Assembly (NCBI GenBank): GCA_019419895.1
Contig: JAHZIE010000043.1
Span: 2,630-22,464, forward strand
Direction: 5' to 3'
Origin: Clostridiales bacterium
GTDB lineage: Bacteria > Bacillota > Clostridia > Oscillospirales > Acutalibacteraceae
DNA length: 19,835 bases
Positions 1 through 6,807 of the stretch are shown here, piece after piece (within the stretch, counting starts at the first letter, position 1; the number at the start of each line of letters is the position of its first letter). The translations under genes and the position numbers were made by a program. Under the pieces are notes generated by a model, which saw only the letters and a list, made by a program, of their open reading frames with translations, did not search any database and had not been told where the DNA came from.

Positions 1-390
1 AGAACCATGCTGGATACTGTGGTTTTGATCGACAAGGCCAAAAAAGAGGTTTATATTAATAATGATCCCGAAAATGTGGACGGCTTGAATTTCCTTCAGG
101 ATAAACCTATGTCCTTTGTCAATGAAAAGGCGTTTGAGGGAACCATCCTTGCTCACACCGATGGAGGAGTTCCCAATTTTGTCATCCATGTGCCTGATAT
201 CAGCGAGTCGAGCCTTGGTTATTTGATTTACTTCTTTGAGAAGGCATGCGCAATTTCCGGCTATCTCCTGGGCGTAAATCCCTTTAATCAGCCCGGTGTG
301 GAAAGTTATAAGAAAAATATGTTTGCTCTGCTGGGAAAGCCAGGCTATGAGGCCGATAAGGAAGCTCTGGAGAAGCGCCTCTCCAGATAA
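1..390 (+). CDS. pgi: Glucose-6-phosphate isomerase, C-terminal part (5' end outside window)
   Basis: C-terminal fragment of phosphoglucose isomerase, the cytosolic enzyme that interconverts glucose-6-phosphate and fructose-6-phosphate in glycolysis and gluconeogenesis. The reading frame is open from base 1, so the gene is cut by the window edge; the ATG at 7 is internal, not a start. The visible 129 codons carry the late part of the second SIS domain, ending in the family signature NPFNQPGVESYKKNMF. The lysine in GVESYK corresponds to the catalytic lysine near the end of PGI proteins. The stop at 388-390 is followed by 71 bases before the next start with no convincing terminator, so the next gene may be co-transcribed. 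Identity is seen from sequence motifs; the upstream part cannot be judged. Confidence 0.93.
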   Translation, partial: RTMLDTVVLIDKAKKEVYINNDPENVDGLNFLQDKPMSFVNEKAFEGTILAHTDGGVPNFVIHVPDISESSLGYLIYFFEKACAISGYLLGVNPFNQPGVESYKKNMFALLGKPGYEADKEALEKRLSR

Positions 391-461
391 TTGAGATAAG
401 GAGAAAAATAAAATTGCTTATTTTCCGCCCTGAGCGGAACAATATAAAGGAGGATTATTGT

Positions 462-878
462 ATGATCACTTTAATCGTAGGAAAAAAAGGCTCCGGTAAG
501 ACGAAAAAATTAATCCAGTTGGCAAATGATGCTGTCAAAACCTCCAACGGCAATGTAGTTTGCATTGAAAAAGGCGCGAAATTAACTTATGATATTGACC
601 ATAAAGCAAGATTGATCGATATTGATCAGTATGTCATCAGCGGGTTTGACGCCCTGTATGGCTTTGTTAGCGGCATCTGCGCTGGCAATTATGATGTTAC
701 CGATATCCTCATCGACTCCACCCTGAAAATCGGAGGAAACGATATGGAGCAGTTTGAAAAGTTTGCGGTCAAGGTCAATGAGCTGGCCCGTCTGTCTGAA
801 GTAAAGGTAACGATTTCTGTTTCCGCAGATGAGAGCGAAATCCCCGATGGACTCAAGGACATTGCTGAAAAGGCGTAA
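462..878 (+). CDS. Small P-loop ATPase-like protein of unknown function
   Basis: A 138-residue protein with a textbook Walker A motif, GKKGSGKT at residues 7-14, directly after the first beta strand, and a plausible Walker B at about 80-86 (TDILIDS). It should bind ATP or GTP, but I do not recognise a characterised family. The protein is little more than one P-loop core, with no visible extra domain, signal peptide or membrane segment. Similar small clostridial proteins are sometimes labelled PilT-like or twitching motility; nothing here supports motility. The start at 462 is chosen because AAAGGAGG (446-453) lies 8 bases upstream; an upstream in-frame start near 414 has no such site. It follows pgi by 71 bases and is closed by a strong terminator at 895-925. 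Confidence 0.82.
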   Translation: MITLIVGKKGSGKTKKLIQLANDAVKTSNGNVVCIEKGAKLTYDIDHKARLIDIDQYVISGFDALYGFVSGICAGNYDVTDILIDSTLKIGGNDMEQFEKFAVKVNELARLSEVKVTISVSADESEIPDGLKDIAEKA

Positions 879-894
879 GGCTTGGGAATCAGAA

Positions 895-925
895 GGATGG
901 CCGCCTTTGCGGCCATCCGTTTTTT
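895..925 (+). terminator. Intrinsic terminator after the P-loop gene
   Basis: Perfect 10-bp GC-rich stem GGATGGCCGC / GCGGCCATCC (895-904 and 909-918) around a 4-base loop, followed by a T run at 920-925. It separates the pgi/P-loop unit from the promoter at 975-1003. Confidence 0.93.
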
Positions 926-933
926 GTCCGAAG

Positions 934-956
934 GGAGATTTTAGAAAAAAATCTCC
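934..956. repeat. Inverted repeat upstream of the yceD-rpmF promoter
   Basis: GGAGATTTT (934-942) and AAAATCTCC (948-956) form a perfect 9-bp inverted repeat with a 5-base spacer. There is no T run after it on either strand, so it does not look like a second terminator. It ends 18 bases before the -35 box of the next promoter and could be a protein binding site; that is inference. Confidence 0.5.
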
Positions 957-974
957 GCTTCCTGTAGATTTCTG

Positions 975-1003
975 TTGACAAAACGCAAGAGAATAGGTAT
1001 AAT
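975..1003 (+). promoter_or_regulatory. Consensus sigma-A promoter for yceD-rpmF
   Basis: Exact TTGACA (975-980), 17-base spacer, exact TATAAT (998-1003). Transcription would begin near 1010, about 20 bases before the yceD ATG at 1031. This also argues against the upstream TTG start at 1007. A full-consensus promoter fits high expression of a ribosomal protein operon. Confidence 0.9.
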
Positions 1004-1030
1004 ATTTTGAGTAGCGTCAGAGGTGTTTTT

Positions 1031-1531
1031 ATGGTCCTTCAATTACATCGGTTGTTTTCCGGTGAAGATGATCGGCTGGCTTTTGAGTATGAGCTGGATT
1101 TGTCCTCTTATGAACATGAGGGCTGTCGTCCGTTCGTTTCCCCGGTTGCGGTTTCCGGAGTGGTGACAAACAGCTCGGGCGTTGTGGAGTTGGCTTATCA
1201 GGTTGGCTTTGTTTTTGAGAAGCCGTGCGATCGCTGTGCTGATTTGACCAGAAGGGAATATTCTTTTTCCTTCCAGCACGTTCTTGTGTCTGAATTGAAT
1301 GAAGAGGATACAGGGGAATTGCTGGTGGTTGAGGAAGAACAGCTGGATATGGACGAGCTTGCAGTGTCAGATATCCTGTTAGAATTGCCGATGAAGTTTC
1401 TTTGTTCTCCGGATTGTAGGGGGTTGTGCCCTGTATGCGGGAATAATAGAAATACAGAACAATGTAATTGTTCAGAAAAGCAGATAGATCCCCGTATGGA
1501 GGTCTTGAAAAGTCTGATTGAAGAATCCTGA
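1031..1531 (+). CDS. yceD: YceD/DUF177 family protein (23S rRNA accumulation factor)
   Basis: 166-residue DUF177 protein. The family (YceD in E. coli) supports accumulation of 23S rRNA and almost always sits directly before the L32 gene, as here; the precise biochemical role is not settled. The sequence shows the family's cysteine-rich layout: a CDRC pair at residues 66-69 and a C-terminal cluster at 125-147 (CSPDCRGLCPVCG, then CNC), which could bind zinc. The protein is acidic between residues 90 and 110. Start at 1031 is preferred because AGAGGTG lies about 6 bases upstream and because the promoter would start transcripts near 1010. rpmF begins 25 bases after the stop. Confidence 0.92.
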   Translation: MVLQLHRLFSGEDDRLAFEYELDLSSYEHEGCRPFVSPVAVSGVVTNSSGVVELAYQVGFVFEKPCDRCADLTRREYSFSFQHVLVSELNEEDTGELLVVEEEQLDMDELAVSDILLELPMKFLCSPDCRGLCPVCGNNRNTEQCNCSEKQIDPRMEVLKSLIEES

Positions 1532-1556
1532 AGATTGATATAAGGAGGTGCTGAAC

Positions 1557-1739
1557 ATGGCGGTACCGAAGAGAAAAGTATCCAATGCCAGAAGGGATAA
1601 AAGACGTTCCAATGTTTGGAAAATGGAGGCTCCTGCTCTTATGAAGTGCCCGCAGTGCGGCGAATATAAGCGCCCTCACAGAATCTGTGGAAATTGCGGT
1701 TACTACAACGGCAAGGAAGTTCTGAAAAAGGAAGCTTAA
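1557..1739 (+). CDS. rpmF: 50S ribosomal protein L32
   Basis: 60-residue large-subunit protein L32. It shows the basic N-terminus MAVPKRKVSNARRDKRRSN and two CxxC pairs, CPQC (31-34) and CGNC (44-47), so this is the zinc-binding (C+) form rather than the cysteine-free paralogue. The start is fixed by TAAGGAGG at 1541-1548, 8 bases upstream of the ATG. It lies directly behind yceD and is probably transcribed from the promoter at 975-1003. In many bacteria plsX follows rpmF; here the next gene is a DUF512 protein. Confidence 0.97.
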   Translation: MAVPKRKVSNARRDKRRSNVWKMEAPALMKCPQCGEYKRPHRICGNCGYYNGKEVLKKEA

Positions 1740-1765
1740 TTGCCTTTTGCTTTCTAAAAAAGGTA

Positions 1766-1797
1766 GGGGGGGAGTTATATCCTTCTCTATTTTTTTT
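1766..1797 (+). terminator. Possible weak terminator or attenuator after rpmF
   Basis: A run of seven G (1766-1772) can pair, with several G-U pairs, to CTTCTCT just before a run of eight T (1790-1797). The stem is poor, so it may only reduce read-through from the highly expressed rpmF into the DUF512-der genes. Low confidence. Confidence 0.3.
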
Positions 1798-1864
1798 GTT
1801 GTTTTGTAGGAAAATAAGTACGTTTTTTAAAAACAAGAGATTAAAAAGGAAAGGGAGATTGGCG

Positions 1865-3181
1865 TTGGCGGTGATCATCAGCGGTGTTGTGCCGAACAGC
1901 AGTGCGCAGAAGCACGGGATTTGTGCGGGGGATACCCTCCTGTCAATTGACGGCCATGAAATTAACGATATTCTGGATTTCCGCTTTTATGAAACCTCTC
2001 CCGCGGTCTGCCTGGAGCTGCTGGACGGTACTGGACAAAGAAAAAAGGTTACAATAAAAAAGCGGCAGTATGATTCCCTTGGAATGGAGTTTGACACCTA
2101 CCTGATGGATAAGGAGCGAAGGTGCAGAAACCGCTGTATTTTCTGCTTTATCGATCAAATGCCAAAGGGAATGAGAGAAAGTCTTTATTTTAAGGACGAT
2201 GATTCCAGGCTGTCCTTTTTATTTGGCAATTACATCACTTTGACGAATCTGCAGGAAAAAGATATTCAGAGAATTATCCATATGCATATCAGCCCAGTGA
2301 ATATTTCGGTTCATACCACAAATCCGGAGCTTCGTTGTAAAATGATGGGGAATCGTTTTGCGGGACAGTCCCTCCGCTTTTTAGAGGAGCTGGCTTCCAA
2401 TGGTATCAAAATTAACTGTCAGCTGGTCTTGTGCCCCCATATCAATGACGGCGAGGAACTGAAAAAAACCCTGCGGGACTTGAAACTCTATTATCCGTCG
2501 GTGGAAAGTATCGCCGCGGTGCCGGTGGGGTTGACCAAATACCGGGATGGGTTGCCTCAGCTAGAGCCCTATCATAAGCAGACCGCTGGAGAAGTCATTG
2601 ATATCATTGAGGCGTTTGGGGAAGAATGTAAGAGGGAGCTGGGACGCAGGATAGCGTTTCCCGCGGATGAATTTTATCTGAAAGCGGGCCGCCCCCTTCC
2701 TGATACGGATTTTTATGAGGATTTTATGCAGCTGGAAAATGGAGTTGGTATGGTTTCCCTTTTGAGGGAAGAGTTTGCCAAGGCCCTAGAGGAAACGGAG
2801 AAGGAATTAAGGGAGGAGCGGCATATTGCAATCGCCACCGGTGTGGCGGCCGCTCCTCTCATGGAGGAGCTTTGCACCATGGCTTCCGGAAAATTTCCCT
2901 CTCTCCATGTAACTGTTTATCCTATTTCCAATGATTTCTTTGGAGAAAAAATCAACGTGGCGGGCTTGGTGACAGGACGGGATTTGATATCCCAGCTCAG
3001 GGGAAAGCCTTTGGGGGAGACACTATTAATTCCAAGCGCCATGCTCCGCAGTGAGGGTGATTTGTTTTTGGACAATGTTTCCCTGGAAGATGCGGCGCGG
3101 GAGCTGAAAATTCCGATCCTGCCTTCGCCGAATCAGGGAGATACCTTACTGGAGCTTTTATTGGAAGGCGGAAAGGACTAA
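1865..3181 (+). CDS. DUF512 family protein: PDZ-like plus radical-SAM-like Fe-S protein
   Basis: 438-residue protein of the DUF512 family, widespread in Clostridia and Cyanobacteria but without an established reaction. Residues 1-60 look like a PDZ domain (ISGVVPNSSAQKHGICAGD then LLSIDGHEI). A CX3CX2C cluster follows at C87, C91 and C94 (CRNRCIFCF), the spacing of radical SAM [4Fe-4S] sites, and the C-terminal DUF512 region ends the protein. Start choice: TTG at 1865 gives MAVIISGVVPNS, the usual family N-terminus, with AAGGGAG ending 7 bases upstream; TTG at 1859 and GTG at 1871 are alternatives. der starts 25 bases after the stop, matching the conserved DUF512-der-plsY order and suggesting co-transcription. 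Family call is firm, biochemical role unknown. Confidence 0.9.
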   Translation: MAVIISGVVPNSSAQKHGICAGDTLLSIDGHEINDILDFRFYETSPAVCLELLDGTGQRKKVTIKKRQYDSLGMEFDTYLMDKERRCRNRCIFCFIDQMPKGMRESLYFKDDDSRLSFLFGNYITLTNLQEKDIQRIIHMHISPVNISVHTTNPELRCKMMGNRFAGQSLRFLEELASNGIKINCQLVLCPHINDGEELKKTLRDLKLYYPSVESIAAVPVGLTKYRDGLPQLEPYHKQTAGEVIDIIEAFGEECKRELGRRIAFPADEFYLKAGRPLPDTDFYEDFMQLENGVGMVSLLREEFAKALEETEKELREERHIAIATGVAAAPLMEELCTMASGKFPSLHVTVYPISNDFFGEKINVAGLVTGRDLISQLRGKPLGETLLIPSAMLRSEGDLFLDNVSLEDAARELKIPILPSPNQGDTLLELLLEGGKD

Positions 3182-3206
3182 AAGAGAAAGGAAGGTGTAA
3201 AAAGAG

Positions 3207-4532
3207 ATGGCAAAGCCGGTTGTAGCGATTGTAGGACGTCCCAATGTGGGAAAATCGACCTTGTTCAATAAGCTGGTGGGGCAGAGGCTTTCCATTGTAG
3301 ACGATACGCCGGGAGTGACCCGCGACCGTATATATGGGGACTGCGAGTGGCGCTCCCGAGTTGTCTCAATGGTGGATACGGGAGGAATTGAGCCCTATTC
3401 AGATGATATTATTTTAAGCCAGATGCGCCGTCAGGCCCAGTTGGCCATAGAAACCGCCGATGTGATTATTTTTGTGACGGATGTGCGTTCAGGTCTCGTG
3501 GCGACGGATCAGGAGGTTGCGGCCATGCTGATGAAAAGCGGGCGTCCCGTCGTATTGTGCGTCAATAAATGCGATACGCCGGGAGCACCGCCGCCGGAAC
3601 TTTATGAATTCTATAATTTGGGAATTGGGGAGCCTTTTGCGGTATCCTCTATCCAGGGTTATGGAACGGGAGATTTGCTGGACGAGGTTTATCGCTATTT
3701 GCCCCCAGAACACGGTGAGGAGGAAGAGGGGGAGCTGATCAAGGTTGCGATCATCGGCAAGCCCAATGTGGGAAAATCCTCCCTGGTCAACCGGATTTCC
3801 GGAGAGGAAAGGTCGATTGTATCCAATATTGCGGGCACAACCAGAGATGCTATCGATACTCATGTCGCGAATGAATATGGAGAATTCGTCTTTATTGATA
3901 CTGCCGGCCTGCGTCGCCAGAAAAAGGTGGAGGATGCTATCGAGAAATACAGTATTCTCAGGGCGAGAATGGCGGTGGAACGGGCAGATGTGTGCGTCAT
4001 TATGATCGATGCCCAGGAGGGCTTTACCGAGCAGGATTCCAAGGTGGCAGGCATGGCGCATGAGCAGGGAAAGGCGTCCATTATTGTGGTGAATAAATGG
4101 GATGCAGTGGAAAAGGATGACCGCACTATGCAGAACTATCGTAAAAAGCTGGAAAATGATTTTTCAATTATGTCTTATGCTCCGATCCTGTTTATTTCCG
4201 CAAAAACGGGCCAGAGAATCGACCGGCTTTTTGAATTGATCCGTCATGTCGCCAGTCAGAATTCCATGCGCATCTCCACGGGAATGCTCAATGATATCCT
4301 AGCGGATGCGGTTGCCAGGGTACAGCCTCCCACGGATAATGGGAAACGGCTGAAGATTGACTATATGACCCATGCGAGCACCAGGCCGCCTGCCTTTGTC
4401 TGCTTTGTAAATTCCGCTGACCTTTTCCATTTTTCTTATCAGAGATATCTGGAAAACAGAATCCGGGAGACTTTTGGTCTGGAGGGAACTCCTGTACGAT
4501 TTATTATCAGGGAGCGGGGAGACAAAAAATAA
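3207..4532 (+). CDS. der: Ribosome biogenesis GTPase Der (EngA)
   Basis: 441-residue double GTPase needed for maturation of the 50S subunit. Domain 1 has the P-loop GRPNVGKST (10-18), DTGG (57-60) and NKCD (120-123). Domain 2 has GKPNVGKSS (184-192), DTAG (231-234) and NKWD (296-299). An acidic linker (EEEEGE, about 171-176) joins the two, and the C-terminal ~90 residues form the KH-like domain. All G motifs look intact and the length is normal. A purine-rich site (GAAAGGAAGG) precedes the ATG. It follows the DUF512 gene by 25 bases; after it come 253 bases of structured non-coding sequence before plsY. Confidence 0.98.
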   Translation: MAKPVVAIVGRPNVGKSTLFNKLVGQRLSIVDDTPGVTRDRIYGDCEWRSRVVSMVDTGGIEPYSDDIILSQMRRQAQLAIETADVIIFVTDVRSGLVATDQEVAAMLMKSGRPVVLCVNKCDTPGAPPPELYEFYNLGIGEPFAVSSIQGYGTGDLLDEVYRYLPPEHGEEEEGELIKVAIIGKPNVGKSSLVNRISGEERSIVSNIAGTTRDAIDTHVANEYGEFVFIDTAGLRRQKKVEDAIEKYSILRARMAVERADVCVIMIDAQEGFTEQDSKVAGMAHEQGKASIIVVNKWDAVEKDDRTMQNYRKKLENDFSIMSYAPILFISAKTGQRIDRLFELIRHVASQNSMRISTGMLNDILADAVARVQPPTDNGKRLKIDYMTHASTRPPAFVCFVNSADLFHFSYQRYLENRIRETFGLEGTPVRFIIRERGDKK

Positions 4533-4537
4533 ACTGG

Positions 4538-4602
4538 GAGAGCGCGGACTCTGCGGAGAAAAGCTGGAGCCGCTTTGAGTCGGTATCAGCGGCGTGGCTC
4601 TC
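4538..4602 (+). other. Self-complementary region downstream of der
   Basis: Nested complementary segments: an outer GAGAGC (4538-4543) with GCTCTC (4597-4602), and an inner GCCGCT (4569-4574) with AGCGGC (4588-4593). GACTC (4547-4551) can alternatively pair with GAGTC (4577-4581). It has no T run and is not a normal terminator. It may be a 3' UTR fold of the der transcript; no known riboswitch is recognised. Confidence 0.35.
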
Positions 4603-4638
4603 AGAGAGAAAAAAGCGTGTAGTGTGAATTTTGTGGCC

Positions 4639-4672
4639 GCCGTCCTGTCTTGTGTTTAGGAGGCACTCTTTT
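4639..4672 (+). terminator. Possible weak terminator of the der transcript
   Basis: GCCGTCCT (4639-4646) pairs with AGGAGGC (4658-4664) with one bulged G, followed by ACTCTTTT. The short T tract makes it a weak candidate only. Confidence 0.3.
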
Positions 4673-4708
4673 AAAGGCTAAATTTTTCATAAATCTTCTC
4701 AGTTATTA

Positions 4709-4737
4709 GAGACATTTCTGTTTTGATTTGTTATAAT
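4709..4737 (+). promoter_or_regulatory. Probable sigma-A promoter for plsY
   Basis: Exact -10 TATAAT at 4732-4737, with GAGACA at 4709-4714 as a partial -35 (four matches) at a 17-base spacing. Transcription would start near 4744, giving a leader of about 40 bases before the plsY ATG. Confidence 0.6.
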
Positions 4738-4785
4738 AAATCAAAGCTATTTTTTCACAATGACTTCTTTAGGGGGCGTTTGCCA

Positions 4786-5529
4786 ATGTGGGATACAATT
4801 TCCCGTTTTTTGTCAACTTTTGGCCTGACGGCTCTGATCACTGCTGTTACAGGATATTTGCTTGGCAGCATCAGCTTTTCTATTATATTTACCCGTTTAT
4901 TTATTCATAAGGACATCCGTTCCTTTGGCAGCGGAAATGCGGGGGCTACGAATGTCCTGCGTACTGTGGGGAATAAAGCGGCTGCCCTTACTTTTGTATG
5001 TGATTTTGCCAAAGCGGCTCTTTCCATTATCCTCGGATCCTTAATATTTCAGTATGCCGCCCGGGGGCAGCTGCCGGAAGAATCCGTTGTGGTTATGGGA
5101 AAATACGGTGCTTATCTCGGTGGGATGACCAGCCTTCTGGGACATTTGTATCCTGTATATTTTCAATTCAGAGGCGGCAAGGGCGTGATTGTAACCACCG
5201 CTATGATGGCGATGATTGATTGGCGGGTATTTCTGGTAGAATTTGTTATCTTTGCGGCTTTGTTTTGTTGGAAGAAAATTGTATCCTTTGGTTCTGTTGT
5301 TGCGGCGGCAGCCTATCCGTTCACCACCTTTCTTATCACTTATTTTGTTGATTACCGTACTTATGTTACTTCTGGAGGAACGGCATACACCTTGGGTTAT
5401 GTATGGGCCGCTACAGCGATAACGGCAATTATCGGCGGCGTTGTTATTTTGAAGCATAAAGAAAATATCAAGCGCCTGTGCCATGGGGAAGAAAAGCCTA
5501 TCAGTTTTAAGAAGAAAAAGGAAAAATAG
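4786..5529 (+). CDS. plsY: Glycerol-3-phosphate acyltransferase PlsY
   Basis: 247-residue membrane protein that transfers an acyl group from acyl-phosphate to glycerol-3-phosphate, the first step of phosphatidic acid synthesis in bacteria using the PlsX/PlsY route. Conserved motifs are present: GSGNAGATNVLR (48-59), GHLYPVYFQFRGGKGV (119-134) and KHKENIKRL near the C-terminus (223-231). About five hydrophobic segments are visible, and the C-terminus is lysine-rich. The start at 4786 is chosen because AGGGGGCG (4771-4778) lies 7 bases upstream and the promoter -10 box lies within the longer open frame that begins at 4723. It is followed by its own terminator and convergent rpmB, so it is probably a single-gene unit here. 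Confidence 0.96.
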   Translation: MWDTISRFLSTFGLTALITAVTGYLLGSISFSIIFTRLFIHKDIRSFGSGNAGATNVLRTVGNKAAALTFVCDFAKAALSIILGSLIFQYAARGQLPEESVVVMGKYGAYLGGMTSLLGHLYPVYFQFRGGKGVIVTTAMMAMIDWRVFLVEFVIFAALFCWKKIVSFGSVVAAAAYPFTTFLITYFVDYRTYVTSGGTAYTLGYVWAATAITAIIGGVVILKHKENIKRLCHGEEKPISFKKKKEK

Positions 5530-5538
5530 CCATTTGAA

Positions 5539-5568
5539 AATAGATAATCTGAAGGATTATCTATTTTT
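5539..5568 (+). terminator. Intrinsic terminator after plsY
   Basis: 11-bp stem AATAGATAATC / GATTATCTATT (5539-5549 and 5555-5565) with a 5-base loop, running directly into a T tract that ends at 5568. AT-rich but perfectly paired. Confidence 0.8.
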
Positions 5569-5584
5569 ATATCACGGAAGCGAT

Positions 5585-5618
5585 AAAAAAAGAAGGCTGC
5601 TAAAGCAGCCTTCTTTTT
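5585..5618 (-). terminator. Intrinsic terminator of rpmB (bidirectional)
   Basis: AGAAGGCTGC (5591-5600), loop TAAA, GCAGCCTTCT (5605-5614): perfect 10-bp stem. It is flanked by an A run (5585-5590, a T run on the minus strand) and by TTTT after the right arm, so it can stop transcription from both sides. It lies 18 bases beyond the rpmB stop codon. Confidence 0.92.
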
Positions 5619-5635
5619 AAGATTCTTACTACTTT

Positions 5636-5824
5636 TTAAATAGCACGAACAACTTTACCGGAACGCAAGCAACGGGTGCAGGCGTAAATACGCTTAGGGG
5701 AACCGTTGACAATTGCTTTGACACGTCTCACATTGGGCTTCCAAGTTCTGTTGGAACGTCTGTGGGAGTGAGAAACTTTAATTCCGAAGGAAACATCTTT
5801 ACCGCAGATATCGCACTTTGCCAT
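5636..5824 (-). CDS. rpmB: 50S ribosomal protein L28
   Basis: 62-residue large-subunit protein L28, encoded on the minus strand, alone among neighbours. It has the family N-terminus MAKCDICGKDVSFGIKVSHS and the basic RRSNRTWKPNVRRVK segment. Two CxxC pairs (C4/C7 and C49/C52) mark the zinc-binding form. The ribosome site on the minus strand is AAAGGAGGTG, about 7 bases before the ATG. It has its own promoter (5872-5900) and terminator (5585-5618), so it is monocistronic. It faces plsY head-on. Confidence 0.97.
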   Translation of the reverse strand: MAKCDICGKDVSFGIKVSHSHRRSNRTWKPNVRRVKAIVNGSPKRIYACTRCLRSGKVVRAI

Positions 5825-5871
5825 ATGTCTGCACCTCCTTTAAATGTGCCGGAAATATATACAACAGTGTT

Positions 5872-5900
5872 ATTTTAGCAGAAAGTTAAGGTAAAATCAA
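5872..5900 (-). promoter_or_regulatory. Extended -10 promoter for rpmB
   Basis: On the minus strand TTGATT (5895-5900), a 17-base spacer, then TAAAAT (5872-5877), preceded by TGC, which gives the TGn extension. Transcription would start about 40 bases upstream of the rpmB ATG. Confidence 0.65.
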
Positions 5901-5998
5901 GCTTTTTTTCATATTTCTCCCGTAATCTGTATCAGCGGAGGAAGAAAGGAATTTTGTTCCATGCTTTCAAGCGGCTGACGGTGGTTTTTGAAATTGAC

Positions 5999-6027
5999 TT
6001 GTATTTTATGGAAAAAAGACTTATAAT
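5999..6027 (+). promoter_or_regulatory. Probable promoter for the M50-scp operon
   Basis: Exact TATAAT at 6022-6027 with TTGTAT (5999-6004) at a 17-base spacing. A better -35 hexamer, TTGACT (5994-5999), sits 22 bases away, which is too far. Transcription would start near 6034, about 58 bases before the TTG start at 6092. Divergent to rpmB. Confidence 0.55.
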
Positions 6028-6091
6028 AACAAAAATAAACCAAAATAGGAAAGTCTTGCTTTTTTATTGATATTGGGAAAGGATGTTTTGC

Positions 6092-6769
6092 TTGGGCGCG
6101 ATTAGTTTTCTGTTTTCACGGGATTTTACAGGATTGGTTGTTTACATTATTTCCAGTTTGGTAGTTATTTTCCTTGCTATGCCGGTCCATGAATTTGCTC
6201 ATGGCTGGGCGGCTTATAAACTAGGGGATACCACAGCAAAATATCAGGGGCGTCTGACGCTGAACCCTGTGGCCCATCTTGATCCCTTGGGCGCTCTGTG
6301 TATTCTGCTGTTTGGAATTGGATGGGCTAGGCCGGTTCCGGTCAATCCGTTTAATTTTAAAAAGAGAAAACGGGATATGGCAATTACGGCTCTGGCCGGA
6401 CCTTTGTCCAATATTCTTGTGGCGATTGTAGTGGTTTTAATTTATGATATTTTTGCCATTGCGCTGCATGTGCCCGTTTCCATCTATGTGGCCCAGTTTG
6501 TTTCCTTTTTTATTTCCGTCAACTGTGTTTTGGCCGTTTTCAATCTTTTGCCTATTCCTCCATTGGATGGATACCGTATTTTCGGTGCTGTTCTGCCGGA
6601 TAAATGGACCTTTAAAATGGCCCAGTATGAGCAGTATATCCGGTTTGGTCTGATTATCGTTCTGTTTACTGGGCTTTTGGATCCGGTTCTCAACTTTTTG
6701 CAGAGGTATGCGCTGAATGCGGTTTTTTGGGTCGCAGAATTGCCATTCCGCCTGTTTGGAGCCATTTAG
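6092..6769 (+). CDS. Site-2 protease family (M50) membrane metalloprotease
   Basis: Integral membrane zinc protease-like protein of about 225 residues. The zinc motif HEFAH is in the first hydrophobic segment (residues 33-37 from the TTG start), followed by the NPVAHLDPLG segment and the distal NLLPIPPLDGYRI motif that supplies the third zinc ligand (Asp). Family members cut transmembrane substrates; this short form (YwhC-like, no PDZ domain) has no assigned substrate. The start is uncertain: TTG at 6092 has AAAGGA (6078-6083) 8 bases upstream, whereas the ATG at 6083 overlaps that site. It heads a plus-strand run with scpA 38 bases downstream. It is not SpoIVFB by any feature I can see. Confidence 0.9.
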   Translation: MGAISFLFSRDFTGLVVYIISSLVVIFLAMPVHEFAHGWAAYKLGDTTAKYQGRLTLNPVAHLDPLGALCILLFGIGWARPVPVNPFNFKKRKRDMAITALAGPLSNILVAIVVVLIYDIFAIALHVPVSIYVAQFVSFFISVNCVLAVFNLLPIPPLDGYRIFGAVLPDKWTFKMAQYEQYIRFGLIIVLFTGLLDPVLNFLQRYALNAVFWVAELPFRLFGAI

Positions 6770-6807
6770 AATTGCCAATACTGAGATATGGACAGGTAGG
6801 AAACTCT

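Noticed and set aside
1029..1679. 216-codon minus-strand frame over yceD and rpmF
   Set aside because: It crosses two well-identified genes and the promoter-proximal region, and has no ribosome site or domain.
1694..1864. Upstream extension of the DUF512 gene to 1694
   Set aside because: It would overlap rpmF and adds a basic, Phe/Lys-rich stretch without family similarity; TTG at 1865 gives the normal N-terminus.
6083..6091. ATG at 6083 as the M50 protease start
   Set aside because: The likely ribosome site AAAGGA ends on this codon, so TTG at 6092 is better placed; the ATG is kept only as an alternative.
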